Shown piece after piece: positions 9,451 through 20,995 of a DNA stretch of 64,000 nucleotides. The position numbers were made by a program, and so were the translations under genes. Source of the DNA: Falciphora oryzae. Lineage: Eukaryota; Ascomycota; Sordariomycetes; Magnaporthales; Magnaporthaceae. The stretch spans positions 321,742 through 385,741 of the forward strand of contig JNVV01000022.1 of the NCBI GenBank assembly GCA_000733355.1. Direction: 5' to 3'. The notes under the pieces were generated by a model. The model was given only the letters and a program-made list of their open reading frames with translations. It searched no databases and was not told the origin of the DNA. Numbering within the stretch: position 1 is the stretch's first letter; the number at the start of each line of letters is the position of its first letter.

Positions 9451-12400
9451 TGTGGCAGAAAGGGGCGAGTTGGTATAGAGCAGTGGATTTCGGTGCGACA
9501 GAGCCGGGGATCGCACAATTGGGGAGGTTTGTGCAGTGTTTGTAGTGTTGAAAAGGGACAGGAGAAGGAGAGAAGGCTCAGAGGAGGAGGGAAAAGCTCA
9601 GAAAAGGAGAGAAAAGTTGGGGGGAGCGCGGTTGGAAGGCGGGCAACGGGCGCGGGCGCAAGCGCAGGGAGCCAGGGGGTGAGCAGGACAGGAAGAATGG
9701 GGGGAGGGAGGGACGCGGAGAGGGGGGAGCTCTCAGCTTCCAAGGTGCGCAGCGCAAACAGGCGTTTGCGCTGCGCGGCAGCCCAAGTTGCGAGTGACCT
9801 GTAGGTGGATGGCGTGCATTGCTGATGACGCGGTACCAGATACCTCCCGAACTAAGGTACCCCGACCTTTGTGCCGACCCACCATGGACGACACCTCCCC
9901 GAGCTCCGACCTACCTCAGCAATCAGGAAGGTGTCCAAGACGCGCAGAGTTACCTTGATGTGGGTGGCTGGTTGAGCGTCGAGCGCGGGCAGAGAAGCTG
10001 CAAGAAACCGGCACGGACCACTTGGATCATCCATGTCCACCACGTGATCCAGCCGTCTTGGGAGGCGGGCCAAGTGCTCAGGTGTTTGCTTCCTCATCTC
10101 GCAATGACGGGCGGTGTCTTGGAGGATTGAGCCCACAGAACAAACAAGGCGATTGAAAAGAAAAAAAAAAGAAAAAAGAGATAAAACACAGAAGGCTGGA
10201 AAAGAGACAATCCCGGAGAAAAAAAAAGAAAAAAAAAACCCCAGAGTAAAAATAGCAAACAGGAGCGGCGAGAGTGCCGAGGCGCGGAGAAGATTACAAT
10301 TGGGATGGATGGGATGGATGCGGGGGTCACCAATGTCTCTGTTTCTGTCCTTCGGTTTATTGTCTCTGCTGCACGACTTGCAAAAGCGTCGCGGAGCACA
10401 TTATTCCACTGGGAGTGAGGTCTGATATCCTGCTCAATTTAGACATTTTCTTCTCGCTTCTTCTTTCCTCAAAGAGAAGATGGAGAGAGGATTCAGTCAG
10501 GAAAAGCCGCAGACGCTCAGCGGCAGCGGCAGCGTCAAAGCTTCGGTGGCTGGGGAGGAGAGCAGAAATGTGGCTCTTTGGGTGACGGAGGTGGCAGTGC
10601 CACCCACTGGGTTTGCACAGCGGAGGTTTGGTTTGGCAGTCAGGCTCTTGGAGCAAAATAGCACATGAGCCGAAAGTCCGTCTGTCGGCGGGTGGCCTTA
10701 GTGTTTCCCAGGCTGTGGCCACTGCGGGTTTCCTAGTCTTGCTCCCAGGAAGCTGACTTGCGTGTGTCGCAATGCAATTGCAACATTGCTAAACGAAAAA
10801 AGAGACGCTTGAGAGATAACTCTCGTCGCTGGGTCCAGTAGATGTATGGCGTCGACATCTCGACTGCACATGAACTGGAGGCGCTCCTTGGTCTTCCAAG
10901 TGCGAAGAAGATGTGAAGGGCTTGACCAGAGAGGTGTGGTTCCCCAGGCGGACTTTGGAAGCACAGGCGGAGACAATAGATTGAGATGAACAACCAAGAG
11001 CGTCATCGAAGGATGGTCCAAATTTCCTACCCGCGCTGGTGAGACTTGCCGAGGCGTCTGATGTATGATGGCGATGGCACAAGGGAGAACGCAGGTTCGC
11101 ATGAAGGACGAGGGAAGCGGCAGAAAAGCGGCGCATGGTGCGAGACAAGAAGACGGGAGGAGGAGAACGACATGGCGTGCAAAGACACCCAAGCCACCTC
11201 AATTCGGGTCGCTCGGAGGCTGCCAACGGAAGCGGTTGATGCCTGCCCTGGACGAGGCGATCTCGGGAAATCAGACGCAATGAACAAAGATTTCCACGCT
11301 AGGCCACTCTCGAGAAGCGAGCATGGGTCGGAAGTCTCCCGGCTCCAGACCTAGCCGATCCGTTTCTCAGCGACTTCCATTGGTGCTGACTTTGCTTCTC
11401 CGCTAAAAAGAATTGTTCCCTGGACGGGGCGAAGACGGATCCAATACAATGGGTCGACGAAATGAAGACGGGGCCCTGGACCAAGAAAGAGGGCGATGGG
11501 CGCCGAGCAATGCGCGCACTGTTGTGGGCCAAAAGCGACACGGCTAGAAAAACCCTTCTTGGTGGAAACGGGATGACACTTTGAGTTTGGTTACGGAGGA
11601 GCAGACTGGGCCAGAGCGCAGCTCGACAATGACAGCACGGCACGGCAGGCAGCTTGCCACGCTTGCTCACGGCCTTGCCCACGGCCTTGCCCACGGCCAA
11701 CGGCGGCGCGCTGAGACATGGGTGCTCCTGCCAAATCAGTGCCATTTTAGTGAGGCCCCGAGGGAAGGCCGCCTCGGCTGAGATGATGTGCAAGATGTGA
11801 AACATAACAGACGACTTGTGCGCTTTTCGCCTCCTCTTCCTCTCTGAACCCCGGCAGCGCTAGCGTCTGGTCTGTTTTTCCCGCTCTTCAGGGATTGCTT
11901 GCCGGCACCTCAGCCAACAGGCCTGGAGCACTCCATTGGCCCCCTTTTTCGGGAGCGACTGGGCAACTTTTGGGTTGCAACCCCGTCCCCGGCCTGTGCC
12001 TGCCAAGCCAGGGAGGCCCCAGCGTGCGGGGCTGGGCATTCGCCTCTTCAGGTGGGAGTGAAGTTTGCTGAGGACCCATTTCCAAGTGCACACATGGGAT
12101 TTGGCGTCCTTCCCGCTCTCGAGGTGCCGTGCGGTGGGAATGTGTGTGCGACCTTGCAGGCAGGCAGGCAGCGTGCCTACAAACAAGCACAGTGCCCTAT
12201 TTTTGTTGACTCACCATGCCCATCGTCAGCCGTGACCGCATCTCGCTGAGCCGTTCATACTCGGATGCTCCGCCCCCGATTACTGCGTCTCCAAAACGGA
12301 ATGGTGCCGAGGCTCACTGCATCGCGGCGTTGAGGCCGACTCGAACTCATCTCCATCTCCAGCCCCTTGCGTCGTGCATGCCGCTGTGTCTTATCTGGGG

Positions 12401-13273
12401 CAAATACTCGAGTCGTGCGCGAGCGGATGTCAACAAGGTCGGCTAACCTGGGCGCCGATTCCCCGCGCGACTCGATTCATCATCCGAGTCTGGTGTTAAC
12501 AGCATCGATTGGCTTCGGTCGACGGCATCTCCGGCCGGAGAGGGCTTGCTTCTACTTTGCTTCTTTACCTCCTAGTCCTCCATGTAGATTGTAGAGATAG
12601 GCTCCAGTCCCTAGGAGACACAGACGCGCTGTGGGCATGCACAGCTTGCATGATGACTATGGCTTTCCGTCCAGCAGATGTCAAACTATCCTAGCCCCGG
12701 CCGGCGTGCAGGAGGGAGCCGGCGCGCTACGCTTTCGGTCTCTTAGCGACGACGATCTGGCCCAGTTGTCGGATAGTTGGTCAGATGCATGGGGCTAAGA
12801 TGGCAAGCAGGGGCCGGCCCTGGCCTGTCTCTTTCGACCCCCAGTAGACCAGTCCGGAAAGAGAAAAAGCAAACAATTGGTGAAGGCTCACGCAGCCCGA
12901 CGGAGCACAGTAAACACATAATTTGCGCCTGGTTGGGGGGCGAGGGATTGGCTGGAGGAGCACAAGCGAAGCCATGGAAGAAGAGGCTTTGCCCGTGCAC
13001 CAGGCAGGCCGCAAGGAGCAAACAGCTGGGCATTGGTGCAAATTAAGACAGCACGCAGGCAGGCGGGGGGTTGAAGGGCAAGAGAAAGATTGAATTGGTG
13101 AGCAAGAAGAAAAAAAAAAAAAAAAACAACCAGCACCGACCGGCCCACCACCCACTCGCCGCTCCCAGGCCCTGCCCCCGGCCATGCGGATATGGCAACC
13201 ACCACATAATCGCGACCTGCTGCGCCCATTGTAGTAACTTGTGCCTGCGCTCAACAGACGGGCCACGGGCAAG
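9451..13273. other. 3.8-kb gene-free divergent region
   Basis: This lies between a minus-strand and a plus-strand gene and so contains both promoters. It holds purine-rich blocks (9540-9625 and 10150-10260), a short 12-bp tandem repeat (CACGGCCTTGCC, 11668-11698) and an A-tract at about 13109-13126. No open frame shows family features. It may hold long 5' UTRs or non-coding transcripts. Confidence 0.45.
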
Positions 13274-16200
13274 ATGGCGGCGGGATTCTCAGAGCCTGAC
13301 GATTCGTACGCGGCCGACGGCGAGGGCAGCAACCCGCAGCACAGGCGGCCGCCGCGAACCAGCTCGCGGGCCCGCGACTCCGCCAGCCTGCCCGCCAACC
13401 GCCTGCGACAGCGACCCACGACGAAACATGCTGCCGCCTCAGATGTGCCGGGGCTGCCCCATTCCCCAGGAGGCGGACGCCAGAACCCGTACCACCGCAC
13501 CCGCGACGACGGCGACAACCATGTCCTCGCCAAATCGTCTGATTTGCCGCCGCAATTGCCTCCTCTACCGCTGACGCCCAGCTCGCCCCGCTGGGGCTCG
13601 CTGACCAGCAGAATCAACAAAACCACCGCCCACGACCACGCCCAGCCATCCCAGTTCATGTACACGAGTCGCCATCAGACCTTCCACCAACTGCCCAGCC
13701 CCGACAAGTCCAACAGCAACTCCTCCTCGCCTGTGGCCTCGACGACCCAAGCTCTCTCTGCAGTTCTCTCCGCCGCCGTCCCCATATCTCCCGTGTCTCC
13801 GTCCCGCGACTACGCCTCTGGTCCATCCTACCACGGTCCCCATTCCGCTCCGCTGGAGGAAGAGCAGGATAGGATAGTATCTCTTGCACCACCCCCGAGC
13901 AAGTTCCACGCAACATCCTTCAACACCAATCAGCCTCCGTCCCGAACCTCCTCGAAAGGAGCCCTCTCTCGGTCGTCGAGCCGCCGGACGGGTGACGATC
14001 AGCCCCCCGTCATGGTCGAAAACTTCTCCCGCCCTCGCAAACCGAGCGTCGCGAGGCCCAACGTTGTCCCTTCAGTGCCGCCTACTGCCGCCCGGCCAGC
14101 CCAGTACGAGGACGACAGCCCGATCCTCAACCGCCAGCTCTCGACGTGGCCAAGGACACGGGGACCGTCCGTGTCTTCGAACAAGTCCAATGGCACCACG
14201 TCCTCCACCCCGACCCGGCCCTCAAACGATACCCTCAACGCCTCATACCGGACCGTTCCCCGAACCATAGCGGCCAATGCTGCTGCGCCATCCGTCGGCG
14301 GCGGCATGGTTTCGCCCGGCCTCCCCAAGCCTCAGTTGGCCCACACGCGTGTGGACGGTGCCGACCCTGGTCTGCCTTCGAACCCCCGGGATGCCGCACC
14401 TTGGATGGCTGAGCAGGAGCCACGGTCCAGCTACCGATCACAGCTGACCGCCTCAACCACGCCCGGAACTGTCTTTTCAGGGCCCAACACCCAGAGGAGT
14501 AGTGTGGCGACCAAGACGAGCTCAAGAACCTCATCTTCAGTGTACAACTTTATGGCTGGGCATGCCACGGACGAGGGTGGCATGAGCGTGGAGGACGTTA
14601 TGGGTCTATACGAGAAGGGATTTGCCGACTCGACCGGCGCGGAAGACAACGATGTGGAAGGCACCCCTGCCACCCACGGTCACAGCCGCAAGGTTTCGAG
14701 CTCCAAATTTTCCACCCGGTCCAGATCCTCGTCGAGAGCGAATCTCGATAGGTCACAGTCCCAGGTGGGCCACAGGATTCGGGAGGCCATGAGCGACTCA
14801 TTACCGATGCCCACCAAACCACGCGGCGCGTCCGACCCACCACCACCCATAACCGTGCGAGACTCAATGACATTCTTTTCCGGCTCAGCCCTGCCTCAAT
14901 CGCTGTCCGAAGACGAGCGTTCCGAGCGCGAGCCTCGTTCTTCAATCGCATCTCGGGGACAGCCGAGTCACGAAGAGGTTGACGATTCCGCGAGGAGTAA
15001 GCACGACTCGGCCAAGCTCTTGGAATCTGACGAAGCTGTAGGCTCAAGGATGGGGCATTCCCGTCAGATTTCGGCTGCGTCGTCGGCCCGGTCCGCGTCG
15101 CTGGCACCGAGGCACGCAATGTCGAGCCCAGACCTCACCCAGACGACTTTTGACCCCCAGCCGGCACCACCACTTCCAGCCCAGAGCCAAGCCCAGCAGC
15201 TGTACTCAGCCCCCACCGAAGACGAGCCGGATTCGAGGGACAGGTATGGCTTCCGTAAGCACAACCAATACGTGTCCCGCGAGCAATACGACACGTGGGA
15301 TTCAACGTACACGGAGTACCTCGCTCGCCGAAAGAAGAAGTGGGTGGCGTACCTCAGGGACTCGGGCTTGATGACGGAGGAGCCGGATCGGTTCCCGGCT
15401 CCGTCGGCCAAGACCAAGCGTTTCATCCGCAAAGGTATTCCTCCGGAGTGGCGCGGAGCTGCGTGGTTTTACTATGCACGCGGACCGAGCATCCTCGCCA
15501 AGCACCCCGGTGTGTACGACGAGCTTATCGCGCGCTCGAAGCGACCAGGCGAGTCCAAGGAGGTTGATGTCGAGGCTATCGAGCGCGATCTGCACCGTAC
15601 CTTCCCGGACAATGCCAAGTTCCGCTTCTCCAGCAGCGAACCCGAGGGCAGCGGCAATAATGCCACAGCCAAGGACGGCGCCGAGGAGCCGAGGATAATA
15701 TCCAGCCTGAGGCGAGTCCTGCACGCATTCGCCATCTACAACCCGCAGATAGGCTACTGCCAGAGCCTCAACTTCCTTGCCGGGCTTCTACTCCTGTTCG
15801 TCGAGACTGAGGAGCAGGCGTTCTGGCTGCTCAACGTCATCACGCGCGTGCACCTGCCGGGCACGCACGAGCTGTCGCTTGAGGGCTCTAAGGTTGACCT
15901 CGGGGTTCTCATGGGTGCTGTAAAGGACTCGATGCCCGGCGTCTGGAACAAGGTCGGGAGCGAGCTCGACACGGTCGAGGCTCGGCCAGCAACACAGGGG
16001 GCCGGGGGCAAGCCCAAGAAGTCGCGGCGTGCCAAGGCGGCGGCGCGGGCGGCGCAGGGTGCAGACCGGCTCCCGCCCATCACCATGTGCATGACGGCGT
16101 GGTTCATGTCGTGCTTCATCGGGACGCTGCCAATCGAGACGACGCTGAGGGTGTGGGACGTTTTCTTCTACGAGGGCAGCCGAACCCTCTTCCGCGTGGC

Positions 16201-16528
16201 GCTAGCCATATTCAAGATGGGCGAGGCGGAGATCCGGGCGGTGCAGGACCCGATGGAGATGTTTGGCGTCGTGCAGGCGCTGCCGCGCAGGCTTGTCGAC
16301 TGCAACTCGGTCATGGAGGCGACGTTCAAGCGACGCAACGGCTTCGGGCACCTCAGCCAGGAGGCCATCGAAGAGCGCAGGAACGAGCGTAGGGAGGCGA
16401 TCAAGGGGGCCGAACTCGCCGCCGCCAATGCCGGGCACGCGACCGACGTTGAGGGGCCTGCCGAGGCGCCGGTCGAGGTGCGCCGTAAGGGAACCTTGTT
16501 CGGACGCAGGAACAGGGACCGAGACTAA
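13274..16528 (+). CDS. TBC-domain Rab GTPase-activating protein (GYP3/MSB3-like)
   Basis: A single uninterrupted exon encodes 1084 residues from the ATG at 13274. The first 650 or so residues are Ser/Pro/Thr-rich and disordered. The TBC domain spans about 717-1000 and opens with FIRKGIPPEWRG. Both catalytic fingers are present: the arginine in IERDLHRTFPDN (Arg775) and the glutamine in GYCQSLNF (Gln830). The domain therefore should accelerate GTP hydrolysis by a Rab-type GTPase. Later TBC blocks (WFMSCFIGTLPIE, RVWDVFFYEG) are also intact. A basic, Ala-rich insert (KKSRRAKAAARAAQ) interrupts the domain at about 915-930. Overall layout resembles yeast Gyp3/Msb3 and Msb4, which act on exocytic Rabs such as Sec4, but that assignment is inference. 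The C-terminus is basic. Confidence 0.88.
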   Translation: MAAGFSEPDDSYAADGEGSNPQHRRPPRTSSRARDSASLPANRLRQRPTTKHAAASDVPGLPHSPGGGRQNPYHRTRDDGDNHVLAKSSDLPPQLPPLPLTPSSPRWGSLTSRINKTTAHDHAQPSQFMYTSRHQTFHQLPSPDKSNSNSSSPVASTTQALSAVLSAAVPISPVSPSRDYASGPSYHGPHSAPLEEEQDRIVSLAPPPSKFHATSFNTNQPPSRTSSKGALSRSSSRRTGDDQPPVMVENFSRPRKPSVARPNVVPSVPPTAARPAQYEDDSPILNRQLSTWPRTRGPSVSSNKSNGTTSSTPTRPSNDTLNASYRTVPRTIAANAAAPSVGGGMVSPGLPKPQLAHTRVDGADPGLPSNPRDAAPWMAEQEPRSSYRSQLTASTTPGTVFSGPNTQRSSVATKTSSRTSSSVYNFMAGHATDEGGMSVEDVMGLYEKGFADSTGAEDNDVEGTPATHGHSRKVSSSKFSTRSRSSSRANLDRSQSQVGHRIREAMSDSLPMPTKPRGASDPPPPITVRDSMTFFSGSALPQSLSEDERSEREPRSSIASRGQPSHEEVDDSARSKHDSAKLLESDEAVGSRMGHSRQISAASSARSASLAPRHAMSSPDLTQTTFDPQPAPPLPAQSQAQQLYSAPTEDEPDSRDRYGFRKHNQYVSREQYDTWDSTYTEYLARRKKKWVAYLRDSGLMTEEPDRFPAPSAKTKRFIRKGIPPEWRGAAWFYYARGPSILAKHPGVYDELIARSKRPGESKEVDVEAIERDLHRTFPDNAKFRFSSSEPEGSGNNATAKDGAEEPRIISSLRRVLHAFAIYNPQIGYCQSLNFLAGLLLLFVETEEQAFWLLNVITRVHLPGTHELSLEGSKVDLGVLMGAVKDSMPGVWNKVGSELDTVEARPATQGAGGKPKKSRRAKAAARAAQGADRLPPITMCMTAWFMSCFIGTLPIETTLRVWDVFFYEGSRTLFRVALAIFKMGEAEIRAVQDPMEMFGVVQALPRRLVDCNSVMEATFKRRNGFGHLSQEAIEERRNERREAIKGAELAAANAGHATDVEGPAEAPVEVRRKGTLFGRRNRDRD

Positions 16529-17400
16529 GACGTCAGCAAGAGAGAGAACAAAAAAAAAAAAAGTCGGGCAGGAAGTCGGGTGCTAAACCAACCTAACCAA
16601 CACTATCCCGCGCTCGCAGGTCGGCCGAGGGAATGAGCGGACGAGCTGGAATTCACCCGCGGATGAAGCACCCTCCCATTCCACCGAGACGGCACAAACA
16701 GCCAACACGACACACAGCGTCGATTAAACATCCCTTTTGTCACACGATTCCCACACAACATATTTCCTTTCATGTCATCAATACTTATTCTCCTTTCCGC
16801 ATTGTCCGGGTATAGATCAGCAAGCGAGGTCGGGAGGATGGAAAATCAAAAGAGAATACAAAAAGTCTACGGACCCGGGAGGACAGGCTCCAGGAACGGG
16901 AAAAAATCTTGTTTCGAGATTTAGAGTTTGCATCGAGGGAGGGCTCCGCATTTGCCCTGTACTCCTGCCGTGCGCCGCCTCGAGAGGTAGGCAGCACATG
17001 TGTCGATACCAGTCTTTGCTTTGTTATCCTTCATTTTCTTCTTGTCATTATCCCCCGAGACCGCCCCCTTGTTACTGACAGATGGGGCGGTCTGGGTGGG
17101 CACTTCTGAGCGTCCTGCATACTGTGCGTCTCATCTTGGAGTCGGAAGGCATCATGTTTGCGGGGTCCGTTGTTGGTTTGGTGCTTGAACCTTTTGTCCT
17201 TTGTGGCTGCATCTTCGCTTTCCCTTTGTACTAGCCTCGCATTTTAACTGCATAGCTCTTGGACTTGGTATTCGCGGAGAAGCGGAACAAAAAAAAAATG
17301 CATATCCAAATTCATGTCGGTAACTATTTCAGAGTACTTGTATCATACCTGGGTACCTATCTATCATTCTTCCATTCATCCACGTCTCGTGTTTCCTCGC
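16529..17400. other. Convergent 3' flanks, no gene seen
   Basis: Lies between the ends of the TBC gene (plus) and the glutathione S-transferase gene (minus). It is A/T-richer than its neighbours, contains A-tracts at 16551-16562 and 17289-17297, and shows no plausible coding region. Confidence 0.5.
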
Positions 17401-18416
17401 CTAGTCGTCTCTCTCAGCCCAGGGCCTCACAGCGTCGAGCAGACGCTGGTGCACGGCAGCGTCGCCTGTGGCCTCGAGGACCTTGGCGGCGAGGTCGTCG
17501 CCGAGCCTGGCGAGGAAGAGCAGGAAGCCGGCCCACATGAAGTCGACGTAGGCCATCTCGGCGCCGCCAAAGAACGGACCCGTCGCCGAAGCCGCCGCCG
17601 CCGCCCCTTCCTGCCCCCGCCGCAGCAGGGCCGTCACCTCGACCAGCGCGCGGCGGGCCTCGTCCCGGACGACGCCGGGCCCCTGATCGCGCTCGAGCTG
17701 GTCGATGGAGATGCCGTCCAGGAAGCGCGTCTTGCGCGTCTCGTAAAAGTAGGCGGCCGAGCGCGGGGACAGCAGCTCGCGCGGCACGGCGGGGAGGGCC
17801 ACGTTGGCCAGCGCCTCGAAGGCGGCGGAGAAGGGCGGCAGCAGCTCGGCGCGGGCCGGGGTGTCGAGAGCGATGGCGGCGCCGGAGGGAGATGGCGACG
17901 ATGGGTAGCGCCGCTCGAGCTCCTTGGCTATAGCGTTGGAGTGCATTACGTAGGCGCCGTCGGGGAAGCGCACGGCGGGGAGGGTGTATGGGGGCCAGTC
18001 GTCGTGGGGTTGGACGCTGGTTTTGGTTAGACAGGGCTACTGTCTACATATTATAAGGTGTGTAAGTCCTTGGGTCGAGCCAAGCGATACAACTAACTGG
18101 TCTTTGAGTGTGGGCTCGATATCCGGGTACTCAAGCTGGCATTGGGCGAGTTCGCACGGTTAGTCGCCGCGGCACTCGGTGTGGACTCGGGACGGATGCC
18201 TCGAGGCCTTACCCATTCCGTTCTGTAGCTGAGTCCCTTGTAGTTGAGCATGAACCGAGCTGGGAGCACGCCCAGCTGTTAGAGCCGATGAGATGTGGCG
18301 GTCTCGAGGTGAGTTTTGGAAGGACGAGGCTTACTGCGCCAAGTATTGAAGGACCATGTCTTGCCCTGCCTGCTTGGAATGTCGTAAAAGACAATCTCGT
18401 CTTCTTGAGATGCCAT
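17401..18416 (-). CDS. Glutathione S-transferase family protein (LigE/UstS-like)
   Basis: Four exons on the minus strand: 18416-18335, 18259-18213, 18135-18098 and 18016-17401. All junctions are GT..AG and keep one frame, giving 260 residues. The reassembled N-terminus is a thioredoxin-fold GST domain, with YDIPSRQGKTWSFNTWR, then the conserved LNYKGLSYRTEWLEYPDIEP block and LPAVRFPDGAYVMHSNAIAK. The C-terminal half is the helical GST domain (RKTRFLDGISIDQLE, MAYVDFMWAGFLLFLARLG). This subgroup of fungal GSTs resembles bacterial beta-etherase LigE and the UstS-type proteins. They use glutathione in detoxification or in secondary metabolism. No biosynthetic genes lie nearby, so a stress or detoxification role is likelier here, as inference. 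Confidence 0.85.
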
Positions 18417-19109
18417 TATGGAGGATCGGATCGGAAGCTGGCTAGATCCAATGACGAAGAGCCTGCTTTTGTTGAAGGTAGCCGGTATGGAAGGGTTTGT
18501 CTGTCGCCTTCAGTTACCTATGGAGTGTATGTTCGCTGGAATATTTTGAAACGCTACATCGTGAGGCCCAGTCTGACAAATTATTGCTCCATTCTACCGG
18601 CCGAGTGACTGTCGACACGGTCACATCGAAGGCCGGTGTGGTGGGACTGTCGTCCGTCCTTCGGCAGTGTGTTATCCGCACAATCTCGATGTCAGTATAG
18701 GTAACGCTACCGCATAGGTTGCTTGACTTCTAACCTGGTCTCAAGATCGATTACCCGTGCCAGTTGATACCGTCGGTCAACATGGACCGCTCAGCTGAGA
18801 CACATGTACCGCGCAGTTCAAACCCCGCACCCCGCCTGTCGACTTGGACGTCGACACCCGTGAATCAATGGATTTAAGCCGACACCGCAAGTACTTGAGC
18901 TTGCAGTAAAGAAGTTGCAAAATGCTACTCGATCGAAGAGGTCTCCATCAACAGTTTCGGGAACAGCGCTTTCCGTAGCTGTCGGGGTTTTATGCCCCTG
19001 TGCCCTTCATAATATTGCATAATTTTGTTTACTTCAATTCCAGTCACAGTCTTCGCCTGTGGTTATGAAGTTATGAAGCGCCCGTAAAACTCTCTCCCGC
19101 GGCCTCATC
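18417..19109. other. Intergenic region upstream of the GST gene
   Basis: Divergent flank between the GST gene and a weak small gene. No supported coding region. A GTTCAAACCCC string at 18816-18826 resembles a tRNA B box but no tRNA fold surrounds it. Confidence 0.45.
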
Positions 19110-19583
19110 ATGGCGTCTTCCCCGGCTGCCGCCTCCGCCTCCACCCAGGTCCTCTCCCAGGTCATTCTCGAGGGCGGCACTGTCAGCGCCGACTTCGTCA
19201 AAACTCTTGCCGTATCAGGCTTCTTCCCCGAGATCTCCAACTTCCCCGGTAGCGTGCGCCTGCACCTGTATCGGTCCTCCCCCAAAGAAAGCGGTCTATT
19301 CGGGAAGGACGGAGTGCTCGCACACCTTTGCCGTCTACCAGAACGGCCGCCACGGGCCCCGGAACGGGTTCCTCCTCGTCGTCGTCCACCGGGGCTACCC
19401 CGTCTCTCGTCGGCGGAGAAGGCCGCCGGCGTGACCGAGGCGGACGAGATCGACGCGCTGGAGAAGCCTATTCCGCAGGGCCACATGGAGATTGTCGTGC
19501 TGGGAAAGCCCCTTGAGTGGAGTGGATTGAGATGGCGGATGGACAGCCGGAGACCATTGACCGCGTTGGCTTGGGTCGCCTAA
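19110..19583 (+). pseudogene. Small gene with mixed reading frames (possible pseudogene)
   Basis: From the ATG at 19110 the first 50 codons or so use strongly biased, gene-like codons (ILEGGTVSADFVKTLAVSGF). In the middle the gene-like signal shifts to another frame (HTFAVYQNGRHGPRNGFLLV, about 19307-19380). It then returns to the first frame (GVTEADEIDALEKPIPQGHM, about 19431-19490). Two compensating indels would produce this, either real decay or sequence errors. No intron with acceptable ends explains it. I do not recognise the family. As a plain single-frame product it would be 157 residues with an Arg/Pro-rich middle, which looks artefactual. Confidence 0.3.
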
Positions 19584-19919
19584 CGCTTTGTTCAAGCTCT
19601 GGTTCGTTCGCAGGCTAACATTTCGTTTCCATCAACGTTAGCGAAATTGGGACGAGATAGCGTGCAACCAATTCCCAAAAAGGGGGCCAAAGGGCCCTCC
19701 GTGGCATGAAGAAGAGTTAGAGTAGACACTAATGCAGGAACCCGGGCTTGGGGAGCCTGATATGATATGGAGAGCATACGTAGTGCTTCGATCACCTCGG
19801 CCTCAATTTTCTGGCTTTCCACAGAAATCTCTCCTCCCAAACCAACCTGAAAGACGGGACGGAAAGAAAAGCAAGCCGAACCATCACCATGCCCTTGAGA
19901 TAGTCGGAGCAGCCCGGCG
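19584..19919. other. Short intergenic gap
   Basis: Promoter side of the downstream membrane-protein gene. A very short upstream open frame begins at the ATG at 19889, before the chosen start. Nothing else is seen. Confidence 0.4.
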
Positions 19920-20995
19920 ATGCCCCTCCTCGTCCGCCCCATCCCGGGCGGCTGCTCGGTGCTCCGCCGTGCTTTCGCTATCCTCTCGTTTCTATTCCTC
20001 CTAACTGAGGCACAGTTGCTCTGCTATTACCCAAACGGCCAGCAGAGCACCGATGTACCCTGCAATGCCTCGGCCGCCGTGAGCATGTGCTGCCAGTCCC
20101 AGCGCGCTTGTCTGTCTAATGGACTATGTGCACTCGCTGGAACTGGTCCCGACACTGGAAATAGCTGTATGGCCTCTCTTTTTTTGCCCGTCTCTTTGGA
20201 CACGAAAGATGTTACTTTCATGGCGCAAACTGACCCGACCTGCCTTGTTTTTTGCCAGATGCCCGTGGCACTTGCACAGACCGCTCGTGGACCAACGGCG
20301 TCTGCCCGCAACGATGCATTCTGAGTGCGTGCGTCTCTATACTCTTGGACATCGTTTGAAAACATGAGTAGGACTGACATGACCGACCGCCCACAGACCA
20401 GGACACCATCAACGCGGACTCGACCTACGACTTCCGAGCGAACGGCGTCAACGTCTGGGGCTGCGGCAAGCCGGGCTTCGCCGGCGACTCGAGCTACTGC
20501 TGCGAGTCCGCCGCCGAGAGGTCGCGCTGCTGTAGCACGCCCACGGCCCTGTTTAGGCTGCCCTCGGCCACCGTCGGGAACGCCCTCAACCAAGCGTTCG
20601 CCACCGCGACACCGTCTAGCTCGGGGGTACCGCCCGTCCTGTCCGTCGCCTCGCCCGACCCCGCGGGCCCGACGTCGTCGCCGTCCCCGGGCCCCGGGCT
20701 GGACCAAGGGGCCAAGATCGGGATAGGGGTCGGGCTGGGACTGGGCGTGGGGCTGCCCCTTGCCGTGGTGGCCTTTTTGGTCGTGAGGCGGAGTCTCCAG
20801 GCGCGCGACGAGGCGGCGCGGGCGATGCTCCCCCCGCTAAAGACGCACGAGGACACCGCCGACCTGTATAGGGACCTGGCGCGAGACTCCATCGTCTCCT
20901 ATGGGCAACACGATGGCCCATATCGGCCGGTGTACGTCGAGAACGTGGACGGCGTGACGAGATTGCTGGATGCGCGTTCGAGCCGATCGCGATAA
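19920..20995 (+). CDS. Cys-rich single-pass membrane protein of fungi
   Basis: Three exons (19920-20166, 20259-20324 and 20397-20995) with GT..AG introns of 92 and 72 bp give a 303-residue product. Residues 15-36 or so form a hydrophobic signal sequence (AILSFLFLLTEAQ). An extracellular domain with about 14 cysteines follows (CNASAAVSMCCQSQRACLSN, then after splicing ARGTCTDRSWTNGVCPQRC, GVNVWGCGKPGF, CCESAAERSRCC). Next come a Ser/Pro-rich stalk, one transmembrane helix (IGIGVGLGLGVGLPLAVVAF) and a cytosolic tail of about 70 residues. Proteins with this layout are widespread in filamentous ascomycetes and mostly uncharacterised. A surface sensor or adhesion role is inference. The frame continuity of the Cys pattern across both splices supports the exon model. 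Confidence 0.82.

Noticed and set aside
12781..13665. 294-codon minus-strand open frame
   Set aside because: Overlaps the start of the TBC gene in antisense and has unstructured composition.
17401..18416. Secondary-metabolism gene cluster around the GST and the dehydrogenase remnant
   Set aside because: No polyketide synthase, peptide synthetase, terpene synthase, P450 or cluster regulator is found nearby, and the two lie 16 kb apart among housekeeping genes.
18816..18826. tRNA B-box-like string
   Set aside because: No matching A box, acceptor stem or cloverleaf around it.
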